Of a DNA stretch of 64,000 bases, positions 8,882 through 17,396 are shown one piece after another. Made by a program: the position numbers and the translations under genes. The number at the start of each line of letters is the position of its first letter. The first letter of the stretch is position 1. The stretch spans positions 62,001-126,000 of the forward strand of contig NZ_JBHTCM010000005.1 in assembly GCF_042665545.1 (NCBI RefSeq), in the 5' to 3' direction. The notes beneath the pieces are model-generated. The model ran no database searches, was not told the DNA's origin, and saw only the letters and a list, made by a program, of their open reading frames with translations. Origin of the DNA: Rhodocista pekingensis. GTDB lineage: Bacteria; Pseudomonadota; Alphaproteobacteria; Azospirillales; Azospirillaceae.

Positions 8882-9253
8882 ATGACAACCGAAGCCGCTG
8901 ACAGGTCGTTTCCTGAACAACCTGTGCTTGATTCGCGCAAGATCATGGACCTGGAAGCCGCCATGGGCCCCGGTCCGCTGAACGATGTGCTGCGTCTGGT
9001 GCCGGATTCCGCGCGGGCCGAGCTGGTCCGGGTGGACGGGGCGCTGGCCAGCGGCGATCTGGAGGGGGCGCGGCGGGCCGCCCATGCGCTGAAGGGGTTC
9101 GCCGCCAATCTGGGGCTGAACCGGCTGTCGCTGGCGGCGGCCCAGCTCGATCTGGTGCTGCGGGCGCAGGATGCGGACTCCGCCCGGCCGTGCCGCGATG
9201 CGCTGGACCGGGCCATGGCGGACACCGAAGCGGCGCTGGCCCGCCGCGGCTGA
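8882..9253 (+). CDS. Hpt-domain phosphotransfer protein
   Basis: A 123-residue, mostly helical protein with the histidine phosphotransfer motif AAHALKGFAANLG; H68 is the predicted phosphorylated residue. It covers only the Hpt domain plus a short N-terminus. Such proteins shuttle phosphate between hybrid kinases and response regulators. An upstream in-frame extension (to 8852) is possible; 8882 (MTTEAAD) is preferred because domain similarity begins soon after it. A stand-alone receiver lies 6 kb away at 2.6 kb; any pairing is speculation. Confidence 0.87.
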   Translation: MTTEAADRSFPEQPVLDSRKIMDLEAAMGPGPLNDVLRLVPDSARAELVRVDGALASGDLEGARRAAHALKGFAANLGLNRLSLAAAQLDLVLRAQDADSARPCRDALDRAMADTEAALARRG

Positions 9254-9301
9254 CCGGACCGGGCCCCGGGGCAGCGCCCCGGGACGATCAGCCCGGGCGG
9301 C

Positions 9302-9742
9302 TCAGCTCAGGACCAGGCTGACGATCAGCACGTCCTCGACCATCGGCGTGCCGATGGCGTCGTTGACCAGCTCGCGCAGCCGCTCCTTCAGGTGCAGCAC
9401 CTCCGCCGCGCTCACGCTGCGCGACATGAAGCGTTCGGACGACAGCGCCTCGGTCAGCCGGCCGATGATGCGCGGCCGCAGGTTCTGCACCTGCTGCACC
9501 TCGACGGCGGCCTCGTCGCCCTCCCGCACCACCAGCTCCGCGACGAGCTGGACATAGGAGAAGCGGTCCTTGCCCGGCAGGCTGAAGGGCGTCAGCCGGA
9601 TATTGCGCGACACCTCCCCGCCGCCCCCGCCGCCGCTCGCCAGGGCGGTGCCCGCCGGCAGGGCGCCGGACAGCAGCACCGCCAGCGCGAATGCCAGCAG
9701 AACCGGTCGGGCCAGGGACAGGAGAAAACGGTGCGTCCGCAT
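9302..9742 (-). CDS. FliL-like flagellar-associated protein
   Basis: A 146-residue protein from the 9742 ATG (an ATG at 9790 is also possible). A long hydrophobic N-terminus (about residues 6-36, ending GTALASGGG) acts as signal or anchor. The C-terminal 90 residues follow the FliL pattern: YVQLVAELVV, LRPRIIGRL, LKERLRELVND and a final VEDVLIVSLVL. FliL proteins sit next to the stator and basal body. No other flagellar gene adjoins it, so it may be a paralogue rather than the main fliL. Similarity is moderate and the motor role is inferred. Confidence 0.65.
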   Translation of the reverse strand: MRTHRFLLSLARPVLLAFALAVLLSGALPAGTALASGGGGGGEVSRNIRLTPFSLPGKDRFSYVQLVAELVVREGDEAAVEVQQVQNLRPRIIGRLTEALSSERFMSRSVSAAEVLHLKERLRELVNDAIGTPMVEDVLIVSLVLS

Positions 9743-9861
9743 CGTCTGGAGTGACGACGAAGGCCGGATTGGCGACGAAGGTATGTTCATCACACGATCT
9801 TACGATCCGAATCTTAACAACCTACCACCAATGTAGGTCGATGTCGCGTTCCGCCCAGCAT

Positions 9862-9936
9862 CACCCCTGCGCACGGCACCCCTGCGCACGGCACCCCTGC
9901 GGGCGGCGCCCCTGTGGACAGTGCCCCTGCGGGCGA
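9862..9936. repeat. 15-bp GC-rich tandem repeat, about 5 units
   Basis: Five consecutive 15-base units; the first two are identical (CACCCCTGCGCACGG), and units 3-5 diverge (for example CACCCCTGCGGGCGG). They lie between the FliL-like gene start and the 3' end of the LpoA-like gene, in non-coding sequence. No secondary function is apparent. Confidence 0.75.
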
Positions 9937-9974
9937 CGGGGTTTCCTCACGGGCAGGGGGGGCGGAGGCGGGTA

Positions 9975-11327
9975 TCAGAACACGGGCACCTGACCGGCCG
10001 CCGGATCGGGCCGGGGCGGGAAGGTCTGCGGTGCGGGGTCCACCGTGGCGAAGCCCGTGCGGGTCACCTGGAGCACTGCCAGCCCGCGCTCCGTCAGCCC
10101 GTCGGGCAACAGCCGGAACAGCCCGTCCGCCCCCAGGAAGCCCTGCGGGTCGGTCAGCGCCTCCGGCCGCAGCGGCTCCGGGGCACCGCTGCGCACCAGG
10201 GCCGCGGCCAGGGCCGTGGCATCGTAGGCCAGGGTGGCGAGGCGCTGCGGCTTCTGGCCGTAGGTTTCTTCGTAGCGGCGTTCGAAGACCTGCCGGGCTT
10301 CCGGCGGCGGGGCGGCGAACCAGCCTCCGACCAGACCGGCCTCGCGGCCCAGGCCCGGTTCCTCCCACTGGCCGGTGCCCAGGAACGCCACCGGGCCGGG
10401 ATCGACGTCGAAGAACGGCAGCAGCGTCGCCAGCGTGCGGAGCTGACCGCCGCCGTCCGCCAGCATCACCGCCTGGAACGGCAGGCCGGTCGCGGCCGCG
10501 CCCGGCTCTGCGGCGGCCGGCGCCGGCATGGGCTGACGCTGGGCGAAGCGGCGCACCACGTCGGTCAGGTCCTGCTGCTCGGCGCCGTAGCGCTCGATCC
10601 GTGTCACCGTGCCGCCGCCCTGGCGGGCGGCGTCGATCAGGCTCTGCTGCACCACCTCGCCCGACGGCGTGGCCGGGGCCAGCAGGCCGAAGCGCGTGAT
10701 CCCGCGGGAGGTGGCGAAGCCGACGACGCGGGCCACCTGCTCCTGCGGCTGGAAGCCCAGCACCCAGACGCCGCCGCCGGCGACCGTGCGGTCGCTGGAG
10801 AAGCTCAGCACCGGCACGCCCGCCGGGGCGGCCACCGTGCGGACGGCGGCGGCATCGGCGCTGAACAACGGCCCCAGGATCAGCCGGGCGCCGGCCGTCA
10901 CGGCGTCGCGCGCCGCGGCCTCCGCCCCGGCGGGCGTGCCGCCGGTGTCGCGCGGCAGCAGCAGGAACTGCCCGTCGGCCACGTCGAAGACGGCGAGCTG
11001 GGCCGCGTCCAGCATGGACTGGCCGATCGCCGCCCCGCGCCCGCTGAGCGGCACCAGCAGGGCCACCCGCACCTTGCCGTCGTCCACCGCCACGGGGGGC
11101 GGCGGGGCCACGGGCTCGGGGGCCGCGGCCTGGGGTTGCGGCGGGGGCGGCGGGGGCGCTACGGTTGCCGGGCTGGCGCAGGCGGCCAGGCTTCCCGCCA
11201 GGACAAGGGCGGCGATCAGCCGTCCCGCCCGCGTCACCGCGGTCTGCTTGCGCGCCGCCTCTCCGTGCTCCGCTCCCTCGCGCCTCACACTGGCCTTGCT
11301 CACGATGATGCCTCTCCCCCAGGACAC
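9975..11327 (-). CDS. LpoA-like penicillin-binding-protein activator lipoprotein
   Basis: Up to 450 residues. A hydrophobic signal with lipobox LAGSLAAC (about residues 43-50) predicts an outer-membrane lipoprotein. A Pro/Ala-rich linker follows, then a periplasmic-binding-fold domain from VRVALLVPLSGRGAAIGQSM to the end, as in YraM/LpoA and branched-chain amino-acid-binding folds. LpoA stimulates PBP1A peptidoglycan synthesis. The start shown is a GTG overlapping the divergent rsmI start; internal GTGs (11303, 11237) give shorter proteins with the signal peptide intact, and 11237 would give a standard short signal. The lpoA-like/rsmI/yraN arrangement is conserved in many proteobacteria, supporting the call. 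Confidence 0.83.
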   Translation of the reverse strand: MSWGRGIIVSKASVRREGAEHGEAARKQTAVTRAGRLIAALVLAGSLAACASPATVAPPPPPPQPQAAAPEPVAPPPPVAVDDGKVRVALLVPLSGRGAAIGQSMLDAAQLAVFDVADGQFLLLPRDTGGTPAGAEAAARDAVTAGARLILGPLFSADAAAVRTVAAPAGVPVLSFSSDRTVAGGGVWVLGFQPQEQVARVVGFATSRGITRFGLLAPATPSGEVVQQSLIDAARQGGGTVTRIERYGAEQQDLTDVVRRFAQRQPMPAPAAAEPGAAATGLPFQAVMLADGGGQLRTLATLLPFFDVDPGPVAFLGTGQWEEPGLGREAGLVGGWFAAPPPEARQVFERRYEETYGQKPQRLATLAYDATALAAALVRSGAPEPLRPEALTDPQGFLGADGLFRLLPDGLTERGLAVLQVTRTGFATVDPAPQTFPPRPDPAAGQVPVF

Positions 11328-12306
11328 GGATGATTCCGGCAGCGACGATTCCGGCAGCGGTGATTCCGGCCGCGATGCTTCCGGGACCGGACCCGAGCCT
11401 AGCGGCAGCGACCCGGCCCGTAAACCGGGCGCGGTGCGCCCGCCGCCGGGGCTTTATGTCGTCGCCACCCCGATCGGCAATGCCGGCGACATCACCCTGC
11501 GCGCGCTGGAGACGCTGCGCGGCGTGGATGCGGTGGCGTGCGAGGATACCCGCATCACCGGCAAGCTGCTGCACCGTTACGGCATCGCAGCACCGCTTCT
11601 CCAGTATCACGAACACAATGCGGCGCGGATGCGGCCTGTCCTGCTCGGCCGCGTCGCGGCGGGAGAGGCGATCGCGCTGGTTTCCGACGCCGGCACGCCG
11701 CTCGTCTCCGATCCCGGCTACAAGCTGGTGCGGGAGGCGCGGGAACAGGGCCTCGCCGTCACCCACCTGCCCGGCGCCAGCGCCGCGCTGACCGGGCTGG
11801 TGCTGTCCGGCCTGCCCAGCGACCGCTTCCTCTTCGCGGGCTTCCTGCCGCCGAAGACGGCGGCCCGGCGCACCGCGCTGGAGGAGCTGAAGCCCGTCCG
11901 GGCCAGCCTGATCCTGTTCGAGAGCGCGCAGCGGCTGGCCGACCTGCTGGCCGATGCGGCCGCCGTGCTGGGCCCGCGCGAGGTGGCGGTGAGCCGGGAG
12001 CTGACCAAGCTGTTCGAGGAGGTGCGCCGCGGCGACCTCGCCGGGCTGGCGACGCACTATGCCGAGGCCGGCCCGCCCAAGGGGGAGGTGGTGGTGGTGA
12101 TCGGCCCGCCCGCGCCGGAGGAAGCCCCGGCCGGGGCCGACCTGGACGCGCTGCTGGCCGAGGCGCTGGCCGGGATGAGCGTGCGCGACGCCGCTGCCAG
12201 TGTCGCCGCGGCCACCGGCCTGCCGCGCAAGGCCGTCTATGCCCGCGCCCTGGAGCTGGGGCGGCGGCCGGGGGCGGGCCATGGCCCCGGTCCGCAGCAG
12301 GACTGA
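11305..12306 (+). CDS. rsmI: 16S rRNA (cytidine-1402-2'-O)-methyltransferase
   Basis: A 333-residue SAM-dependent methyltransferase of the tetrapyrrole-methylase fold that modifies C1402 in the ribosomal P site. The family block LYVVATPIGNAGDIT begins near residue 49. ACEDTRITGKLL, LVSDAGTPLVSDPG, LPGASAALTGLVLSGL and EVAVSRELTKLFEEV follow, all diagnostic. The first ~45 residues are a Ser/Asp/Gly-rich extension absent from most RsmI proteins, encoded by short repeats, so the true start could be later. It overlaps the yraN start by 26 bases, suggesting translational coupling. Confidence 0.95.
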   Translation: MMPLPQDTDDSGSDDSGSGDSGRDASGTGPEPSGSDPARKPGAVRPPPGLYVVATPIGNAGDITLRALETLRGVDAVACEDTRITGKLLHRYGIAAPLLQYHEHNAARMRPVLLGRVAAGEAIALVSDAGTPLVSDPGYKLVREAREQGLAVTHLPGASAALTGLVLSGLPSDRFLFAGFLPPKTAARRTALEELKPVRASLILFESAQRLADLLADAAAVLGPREVAVSRELTKLFEEVRRGDLAGLATHYAEAGPPKGEVVVVIGPPAPEEAPAGADLDALLAEALAGMSVRDAAASVAAATGLPRKAVYARALELGRRPGAGHGPGPQQD

Positions 12307-12661
12307 CTACCGCACGGCCGAACGGCTGGGCCGGCGGGCCGAATGGCTCTGCCGGCTGGCGCTGCTGCTGAAGGGTTACCGCATCCTGGCCGTCCGGCTG
12401 CGCACCCCGGCGGGGGAGGTGGACATCCTGGCCGAACGGCGCGGCGTGCTGGCGGTGGTGGAGGTGAAGGCCCGGCCGGGCCTGGAGGCCGCGCGCGCCG
12501 CCGTGACGGAGGCCGACTGGCGCCGCATCGCCCGCGCCGCCCAGGGCTACGTCGCCGCCCGGCCGCGGCTGGCCGGGCACGCCATCCGCTACGATCTGAT
12601 GGCCGTGCTGCCCGGCCGCTGGCCCGTCCATCTGGAAGATGTGCGGCGCTCGGGCCGGTAG
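12281..12661 (+). CDS. YraN family (UPF0102) endonuclease-like protein
   Basis: A 126-residue protein with the YraN pattern: GRRAEWLCRLALLLKGYRIL, then GEVDILAERRGVLAVVEVKAR. The E-x-D and V-E-V-K residues correspond to a PD-(D/E)XK nuclease core. Activity in this family is not firmly established. ATG at 12281 lies inside the end of rsmI, the usual arrangement. A SirB1-like gene follows. The length is typical. Confidence 0.92.
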   Translation: MAPVRSRTDYRTAERLGRRAEWLCRLALLLKGYRILAVRLRTPAGEVDILAERRGVLAVVEVKARPGLEAARAAVTEADWRRIARAAQGYVAARPRLAGHAIRYDLMAVLPGRWPVHLEDVRRSGR

Positions 12662-12729
12662 AACGCCCGCCCCTCTCGACACCCGGCGCGATCCTGCGCT
12701 ATGTCGGGTCTGCCCGAGCGTCATCCGTC

Positions 12730-13593
12730 ATGGACCCCCGCGAGGAGCCCGTGAATACCCGCCCCAAGGCCCTGGAGATTCTCCGCGCCGTCGGCCGCCT
12801 GCCGGACGACCGTATCGACCTCGCCGAAACGGCGCTGGCGCTGGCGGCGCTCGATCGGCCGGAGGCGGGCTTCGAGCCCTACCACCAGCATCTGGCCGAA
12901 CTGGCGGCCGAGGTGGCGGACATGAGCGGCCGGCCGCTGACGCTGGCGCAGCGGGTCGAGGTGCTGCGCCATGTCCTGGCCGACCGCCACGGCTATCATG
13001 GCGACACCGAAACCTACGAGGACATGCAGAACGCCAACCTGATGCGGGTGATCGACCGCCGCAGGGGGCTGCCGGTGGCGCTGGGCATCCTCTACATCCA
13101 CGCCGCCCGCGCCCAGGGCTGGGAGATCGTCGGGCTGAACTTCCCCGGCCATTTCCTGATGCGGCTGGACCATGACGGGGAACGGGTGATCCTGGACCCC
13201 TTCAACCAGGGCGAGCCGAAGGAGCCGCGCGCCCTGCGCGAGCTGCTGAAGCAGACCGCCGGGCTGGATGCCGAGCTGACGCCCGAGCACTACGCCACCG
13301 TCTCCAACCGCGAGGTGCTGCTGCGGCTTCAGAACAACCTGAAGCTCCGCCACCTGCGCAACGACCGCGCCGACAAGGCGGCGGAGGTGGTGGAGAACAT
13401 GCTGCTGTTCGCCCCCGATCATCCCGGCCTGTGGCGGGAGGCGGGGCTGCTGAACGCCCATTCGGGCAACCTGTCCGCCGCCATCCGCGCCTTCGAGACC
13501 TTCATGGACCTGGGCAGCCGGCTGGGCGCCTCCTCCCAGCTGCTGCACCAGACGGCGACGCTGGTGCAGCAGCTCCGCACCCGGCTGAACTGA
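12730..13593 (+). CDS. SirB1-like transglutaminase-fold/TPR protein
   Basis: A 287-residue protein of the SirB1 family: a transglutaminase-like N-terminal domain (MRVIDRRRGLPVALGILYI, VGLNFPGHFLMRLD, ILDPFNQG) followed by helical TPR-like repeats (LLRLQNNLKLRHL, AAEVVENMLLFAPDHPGLW). The classical catalytic Cys position is not obvious, so it may be a non-enzymatic scaffold, as suggested for this family. ATG at 12730 is preferred to a longer in-frame extension that overlaps yraN. It follows rsmI-yraN, an order common in alphaproteobacteria. Confidence 0.88.
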   Translation: MDPREEPVNTRPKALEILRAVGRLPDDRIDLAETALALAALDRPEAGFEPYHQHLAELAAEVADMSGRPLTLAQRVEVLRHVLADRHGYHGDTETYEDMQNANLMRVIDRRRGLPVALGILYIHAARAQGWEIVGLNFPGHFLMRLDHDGERVILDPFNQGEPKEPRALRELLKQTAGLDAELTPEHYATVSNREVLLRLQNNLKLRHLRNDRADKAAEVVENMLLFAPDHPGLWREAGLLNAHSGNLSAAIRAFETFMDLGSRLGASSQLLHQTATLVQQLRTRLN

Positions 13594-13643
13594 CGGCCGC
13601 AGCCGGACTGCCCGGACCCCGCCCCTCAGAGCCCCGCCCCTCA

Positions 13644-13742
13644 GAGTCCGTTTGAAAACTGGAATATGGCCCAGCATATAGTGCGACGTTCAACGTACGA
13701 TATGCTACTTATGGTGATCTAGGGACGTTCTCAAACAGGCTC
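13644..13742. mobile_element. 99-bp MITE-like element with IS5/IS427-type ends
   Basis: Terminal inverted repeats GAGTCCGTTTGAAAAC (13644-13659) and, inverted, GAGCCTGTTTGAGAAC (13727-13742) match at 13 of 16 positions and are flanked by a 3-bp TCA duplication (13641-13643 and 13743-13745). The interior holds an imperfect palindrome (GCATAT...ATATGC, about 13674-13705) and is AT-richer than the surroundings. There is no coding capacity. The end sequence nearly equals the IS5-like remnant end at 58938-58953. The right-hand TCA is also the stop codon of mtnK. Confidence 0.72.
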
Positions 13743-15035
13743 TCAGAGCCCCACCGTCCGCACCTCCGACCGGATGGAGCGGCAGGCGGCGCTGACGTCG
13801 GCGATGCCGCGGAAGCGGCCCGGTTCCAGCATCAGCCGGCGGGCCAGCGTCAGGCAGCGGGTCTCGCACAGCGCCCGCAGGTCCGGGTCGGCGATCCATT
13901 CCAGGTCGATGTTGTGGGCGATGCCCAGGATGCGGCGGGTGATCTTCGCCCCGGCGAAAGCCAGGGAGTCGATGAACAGCCGGTCCATGTAGGCCTGCCG
14001 TTCCGCCTCCAGCGCCCGGATGGCGTCCGGATCGCCGTCGAAAAGCGCGGCCGGGTAGGCGTCGCCCGTGGCGCCGCCGCGCCAGAGCGCCAGGAAGCGC
14101 TCGCGGAAGCCGGTCCAGACCGCCTCCGCCGTCTCCAGCACCCAGTCCTGGTACTCCGCCCGCGGGCTCTCCGCCGTGGCGTGGCCGTCCTGGGCGAAGA
14201 AGTTGATCCAGAGATTGCCCAGCATGGCGCCCACGTCGAAGCCCATGGGGCCGAAGAAGGCGAATTCGGGGTCGATCACCCGGGTGTCGTCCGCCGTCAC
14301 CATGACGGAGCCGGTGTGCAGGTCGCCGTGCAGCAGCGCCTCGGGCGAGGCCAGGAACTTCAGCTTCAGCCGCGCCGCCGCCAGCTTCCACTCGGTATCG
14401 CCCCGCACCCGGGCGGCGGTGGCGTCAAGCTGCGGGCTGGTCCAGCGGTTGTGGGGGTGGACCATGTAGGGCTGGGTGAAGATCACCTCTTCCGTCAGGC
14501 CGCACAGTTCCCAGTTGCCGCAGAACTCCGCCATCAGCTCCTTCTTGCGCCGGGCCGGCAGGGCCAGGTCGCTGGTGTGGAACAGGCTGTTCGCCATGTA
14601 GTCGGCGATCTGCGCCGCAAGGCGGGGATAGCGGATGCCCGCCACCATGCCGCGGCGCAGGATGATGTGCGGCGACAGCTTCTCCATCACGATGGCGAAC
14701 AGCGTCGGGTCGTAGTGCAGGATCTGCGGCACGGCGCGGCCGACATGCGGCGCCACCACATGGGTGGCAAGCTGCTCGAAATGCGCCCGTTGCAGGCCCA
14801 GCGGCCAGCCCTCGCCGACCAGCCGCAGATAGGGCAGGGCCTGCTTCACGCAGACCGACCCGTGCGGCCCGTCCACCAGATAGACATAGTTCAGATTGCC
14901 GTCCCCGACCTCCCGCACCGACCAGTCGGCCGGGCCGCCGCCCAGCCGCTCCGGCACGGCCGGCACCGCGGCCAGGAAGGCGGCCACCTTCTCCTCGCCC
15001 AGCGGCTCGTATCCCGGTGGAACCTCGATCGCCAT
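13743..15035 (-). CDS. mtnK: S-methyl-5-thioribose kinase
   Basis: A 430-residue kinase of the methionine salvage pathway that phosphorylates 5-methylthioribose at O1. The motif set fits the aminoglycoside-phosphotransferase fold: GDGNLNYVYLV (ATP loop), catalytic LLHGDLHTGSVMVT, and DPEFAFFGPMGFDVGAML, where DPE takes the DFG place. The length is close to other MtnK proteins. No isomerase (mtnA) adjoins it. Its stop codon coincides with the target duplication of the MITE at 13644-13742, so the last residues may have been altered by insertion. The small gene at 15147 lies upstream on the same strand but is 110 bases away. Confidence 0.95.
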   Translation of the reverse strand: MAIEVPPGYEPLGEEKVAAFLAAVPAVPERLGGGPADWSVREVGDGNLNYVYLVDGPHGSVCVKQALPYLRLVGEGWPLGLQRAHFEQLATHVVAPHVGRAVPQILHYDPTLFAIVMEKLSPHIILRRGMVAGIRYPRLAAQIADYMANSLFHTSDLALPARRKKELMAEFCGNWELCGLTEEVIFTQPYMVHPHNRWTSPQLDATAARVRGDTEWKLAAARLKLKFLASPEALLHGDLHTGSVMVTADDTRVIDPEFAFFGPMGFDVGAMLGNLWINFFAQDGHATAESPRAEYQDWVLETAEAVWTGFRERFLALWRGGATGDAYPAALFDGDPDAIRALEAERQAYMDRLFIDSLAFAGAKITRRILGIAHNIDLEWIADPDLRALCETRCLTLARRLMLEPGRFRGIADVSAACRSIRSEVRTVGL

Positions 15036-15146
15036 GTCGCCTCCCCTGTTCCGGATTCCGTGGCCGGCGAAATTAGCCCAGCGCCGCCGGCCTGGGGAGG
15101 GGAGGCGTCAAACGACCACGGCCCGGCCCCGCTCCGGGCCGCCGGT

Positions 15147-15383
15147 TCAGACGATGACGTCCAGGAACATGCCGCGGCGGTAGCGGGCGGGCAGGCGCAG
15201 GATGCCGTCCACCATCAGCGCCGCCAGCTCGCGCGCGCTGGGCCAGCGGTTGCCGGGCCGGCCGCGGGCGACGGCCGGGGCCGGCGCCTCGGCGCGGGAG
15301 ACGGTGCCGGCGCGGCGCTCCCCGTCGGGGATCGGACCGCCGGTGCGCGGCGACCCCGGCAGGGTGGGGCGTGTCTCGACCAT
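15147..15383 (-). CDS. Small hypothetical protein
   Basis: 78 residues from an ATG with RBS GAGGGAAG 5 bases upstream. The N-terminal half is Pro/Arg/Ala-rich and low complexity. The C-terminal third, NRWPSARELAALMVDG followed by ILRLPARYRRGMFLDVIV, looks like a folded amphipathic segment. It is divergent from the FlgC-like gene, 144 bases apart. No domain recognised. Coding status rests on the RBS, codon use and position. Confidence 0.5.
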   Translation of the reverse strand: MVETRPTLPGSPRTGGPIPDGERRAGTVSRAEAPAPAVARGRPGNRWPSARELAALMVDGILRLPARYRRGMFLDVIV

Positions 15384-15527
15384 GGTCGCTTCCCTCGCGG
15401 TGAAGCGCCGATACTACCGGAAAACGCCCCGGCCCGGAAGCCGGGGACCGGCAAAGGTCCCTATCCTCCGGGCCAGTTGCACCGGAAGCGGTCCGGACCG
15501 ATACTCCGTCCGGAAGAGGACGGAACC

Positions 15528-15983
15528 ATGGTCGATCCCATCGCCATCGCCGGCAGCGGCATGACAGCCCAGGCCCGGCGTCTGGCCGCCGGGGCGGACA
15601 ACATCGCCAATGCCCGCAGCACCGGCGCGCTGCCCGGCACTGCGGCCGGTGCCGGGGCGGCCGGTGCCGGGGCTGCTGCTGCCGGTGCCGATGCGCCGCG
15701 GCCCTATGCCCCGGTCAGTTCCGGCCAGGCGGCCGTCACCGGCCCGGACGGGCAGGGGATGGGCACCCGCGCCGTCTTCCGCGCCACCCAGCCGGCCTTC
15801 GTGCCGGAATTCTCCCCCGACAGCCCCTTCGCCGACGGTGACGGCATGGTGGCCGCCCCCAATGTCGATCTGGTCGGGGAGACGGTCGCCATGACCCAGG
15901 GGCTGGACGCCTACAAGGCCAATCTCCGCGTCTTCGAGGCGGCGGACGAACTGACGCGTGAGGCGCTGAACCTCACCGCCTGA
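15528..15983 (+). CDS. FlgC-like flagellar rod family protein
   Basis: A 151-residue protein beginning MVDPIAIAGSGMTAQARRLA and ADNIANARSTGA, the rod/hook N-terminal signature in which ANNIAN-like residues are nearly conserved. It ends with the C-terminal signature VDLVGETVAMTQGLDAYKAN and LRVFEAADELTREALNL. The middle is an Ala/Gly-rich low-complexity stretch (about residues 38-62). Length fits FlgC (~140 aa). ATG at 15528 follows GGAAGAGGACGGAACC. No other flagellar operon genes adjoin it, so it may be an extra rod-type protein outside the main locus. Confidence 0.75.
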   Translation: MVDPIAIAGSGMTAQARRLAAGADNIANARSTGALPGTAAGAGAAGAGAAAAGADAPRPYAPVSSGQAAVTGPDGQGMGTRAVFRATQPAFVPEFSPDSPFADGDGMVAAPNVDLVGETVAMTQGLDAYKANLRVFEAADELTREALNLTA

Positions 15984-16056
15984 TCCGGCCGCGCCCCCGC
16001 CGCCCGGTTCCCTGCCCGTCCGGCCCGCGGCCATGCGGCCATGCGGGAGGGTCCGC

Positions 16057-16085
16057 TTGCGCTGGCGGGGCGGGGCGATTATCTA
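16057..16085 (+). promoter_or_regulatory. Candidate sigma-70-like promoter of coaBC-dut
   Basis: TTGCGC (16057-16062), a 17-base spacer and TATCTA (16080-16085). The site places transcription start near 16092, downstream of the first in-frame ATG (16041), which favours the GTG at 16122 as the coaBC start. Confidence 0.5.
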
Positions 16086-16121
16086 GATTTCACATTCCAT
16101 GACCGTGGTTCAGGGGGCCCG

Positions 16122-17396
16122 GTGGCCGACCATTCCCATCTGCGGGGCAGGCGGGTCCTGCTGATCGTCAGCGGCGGCATCGCCGCCTACAAGACGCCCG
16201 AGCTGGTCCGCCGCCTGCGCGAGCGCGGCTGCGCCGTGCGCTGCGTGCTGACCGACGGCGGCGCGCGCTTCGTCACGCCGCTGGCGCTCCAGGCGGTCAG
16301 CGAGGACAAGGTCTACCGCGACCTCTGGGACCTGACGGACGAGAGCGAGATGGGCCACATCCAGCTCTCCCGGCAGGCCGACGTGCTGCTGGTCGCTCCG
16401 GCCAGCGCCAACCTCCTGGCGAAGATGGCGCACGGGCTGGCCGACGATCTCGCCAGCACGGTGCTGCTGGCGACCGACAAGCCGGTGCTGGCGGCCCCGG
16501 CCATGAATGTCCGCATGTACGACCACCCGGCGACGCAGGCCAACCTCGCCACCCTGGCCGCCCGCGGGGTGGTGCTGGTCGGCCCGAACGATGGCGCCAT
16601 GGCCTGCGGCGAGTTCGGCCCCGGCCGGATGAGCGAGCCGCTGGAGCTGGTGGACGCGCTGGCGGACTTCTTCGCGGCGCAGGCGGCGCCGAAGCCGCTG
16701 GCCGGCCGGCACGCGCTGGTGACCAGCGGCCCCACCCACGAACCGATCGACCCGGTGCGCTACATCGCCAACCGCTCCAGCGGCAAGCAGGGCCATGCCG
16801 TGGCCGCGGCCCTGGCGGATCTGGGCGCGCGCGTCACCCTGGTTACCGGCCCGGTGACCCTGTCCGATCCTTCCGGTATCGAAACGATCAAGGTGGAGAC
16901 GGCGGCGGAGATGCTGGCCGCCTGCCGCCGGGCCCTGCCGGCCGACATCTTCGTCGCCGCGGCGGCGGTCGCCGACTGGCGGGTGGCGGGGGAGGCGGAC
17001 CGGAAGCTGAAGAAGGATGGCGGCCTGCCGCCGCCGCTGCGGCTGGCGGAGAACCCGGACATCCTCGCCACCCTTGCCGCCGCCGGCCCGGACCGCCCGC
17101 ACCTGGTGATCGGTTTCGCAGCCGAAACGAACGATGTGGTGGCCTATGCGCGGGCCAAGCTGGCGCGCAAGGGCTGCGACTGGATCGTCGCCAACGATGT
17201 CTCCCCCGCCACCGGCACCTTCGGCGGCGACAGCAACACGGTCCACCTGATCCGCCGCGACGGCGGGGAGGAGGCGTGGCCGCCCCTGGCCAAGGCGGAG
17301 GTGGCGCGGCGGCTGGCCCGCGCCGTCGCCGCCCGTTTCGCGCCCGCTGCCCCGGCCGCCGGCGCCGACACCTTCCAGCCCGGAATACCCGCATGA
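16122..17396 (+). CDS. coaBC: Bifunctional phosphopantothenoylcysteine decarboxylase/synthetase
   Basis: A 424-residue bifunctional CoA-biosynthesis enzyme. The N-terminal flavoprotein decarboxylase (CoaC) begins LIVSGGIAAYKTPELVRRL, with PASANLLAKMAHGLADDL and PAMNVRMYDHPATQ. The C-terminal synthetase (CoaB) carries ALVTSGPTHEPIDPVRYI, NRSSGKQGHA, AAVADWR, KLKK and GFAAETND. The start chosen is GTG 16122 (preceded by CAGGGGGCC), because an upstream promoter-like site lies after the ATG at 16041. It overlaps dut by four bases (ATGA), so the two are co-translated. Confidence 0.94.
   Translation: MADHSHLRGRRVLLIVSGGIAAYKTPELVRRLRERGCAVRCVLTDGGARFVTPLALQAVSEDKVYRDLWDLTDESEMGHIQLSRQADVLLVAPASANLLAKMAHGLADDLASTVLLATDKPVLAAPAMNVRMYDHPATQANLATLAARGVVLVGPNDGAMACGEFGPGRMSEPLELVDALADFFAAQAAPKPLAGRHALVTSGPTHEPIDPVRYIANRSSGKQGHAVAAALADLGARVTLVTGPVTLSDPSGIETIKVETAAEMLAACRRALPADIFVAAAAVADWRVAGEADRKLKKDGGLPPPLRLAENPDILATLAAAGPDRPHLVIGFAAETNDVVAYARAKLARKGCDWIVANDVSPATGTFGGDSNTVHLIRRDGGEEAWPPLAKAEVARRLARAVAARFAPAAPAAGADTFQPGIPA

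Noticed and set aside
9814..12282. A very long open minus-strand frame (over 800 codons) across the lpoA-like/rsmI region
   Set aside because: High GC removes stop codons from antisense frames; the protein is Arg/Gly/Ala-rich with no domain, and the real genes in other frames have clear motifs.
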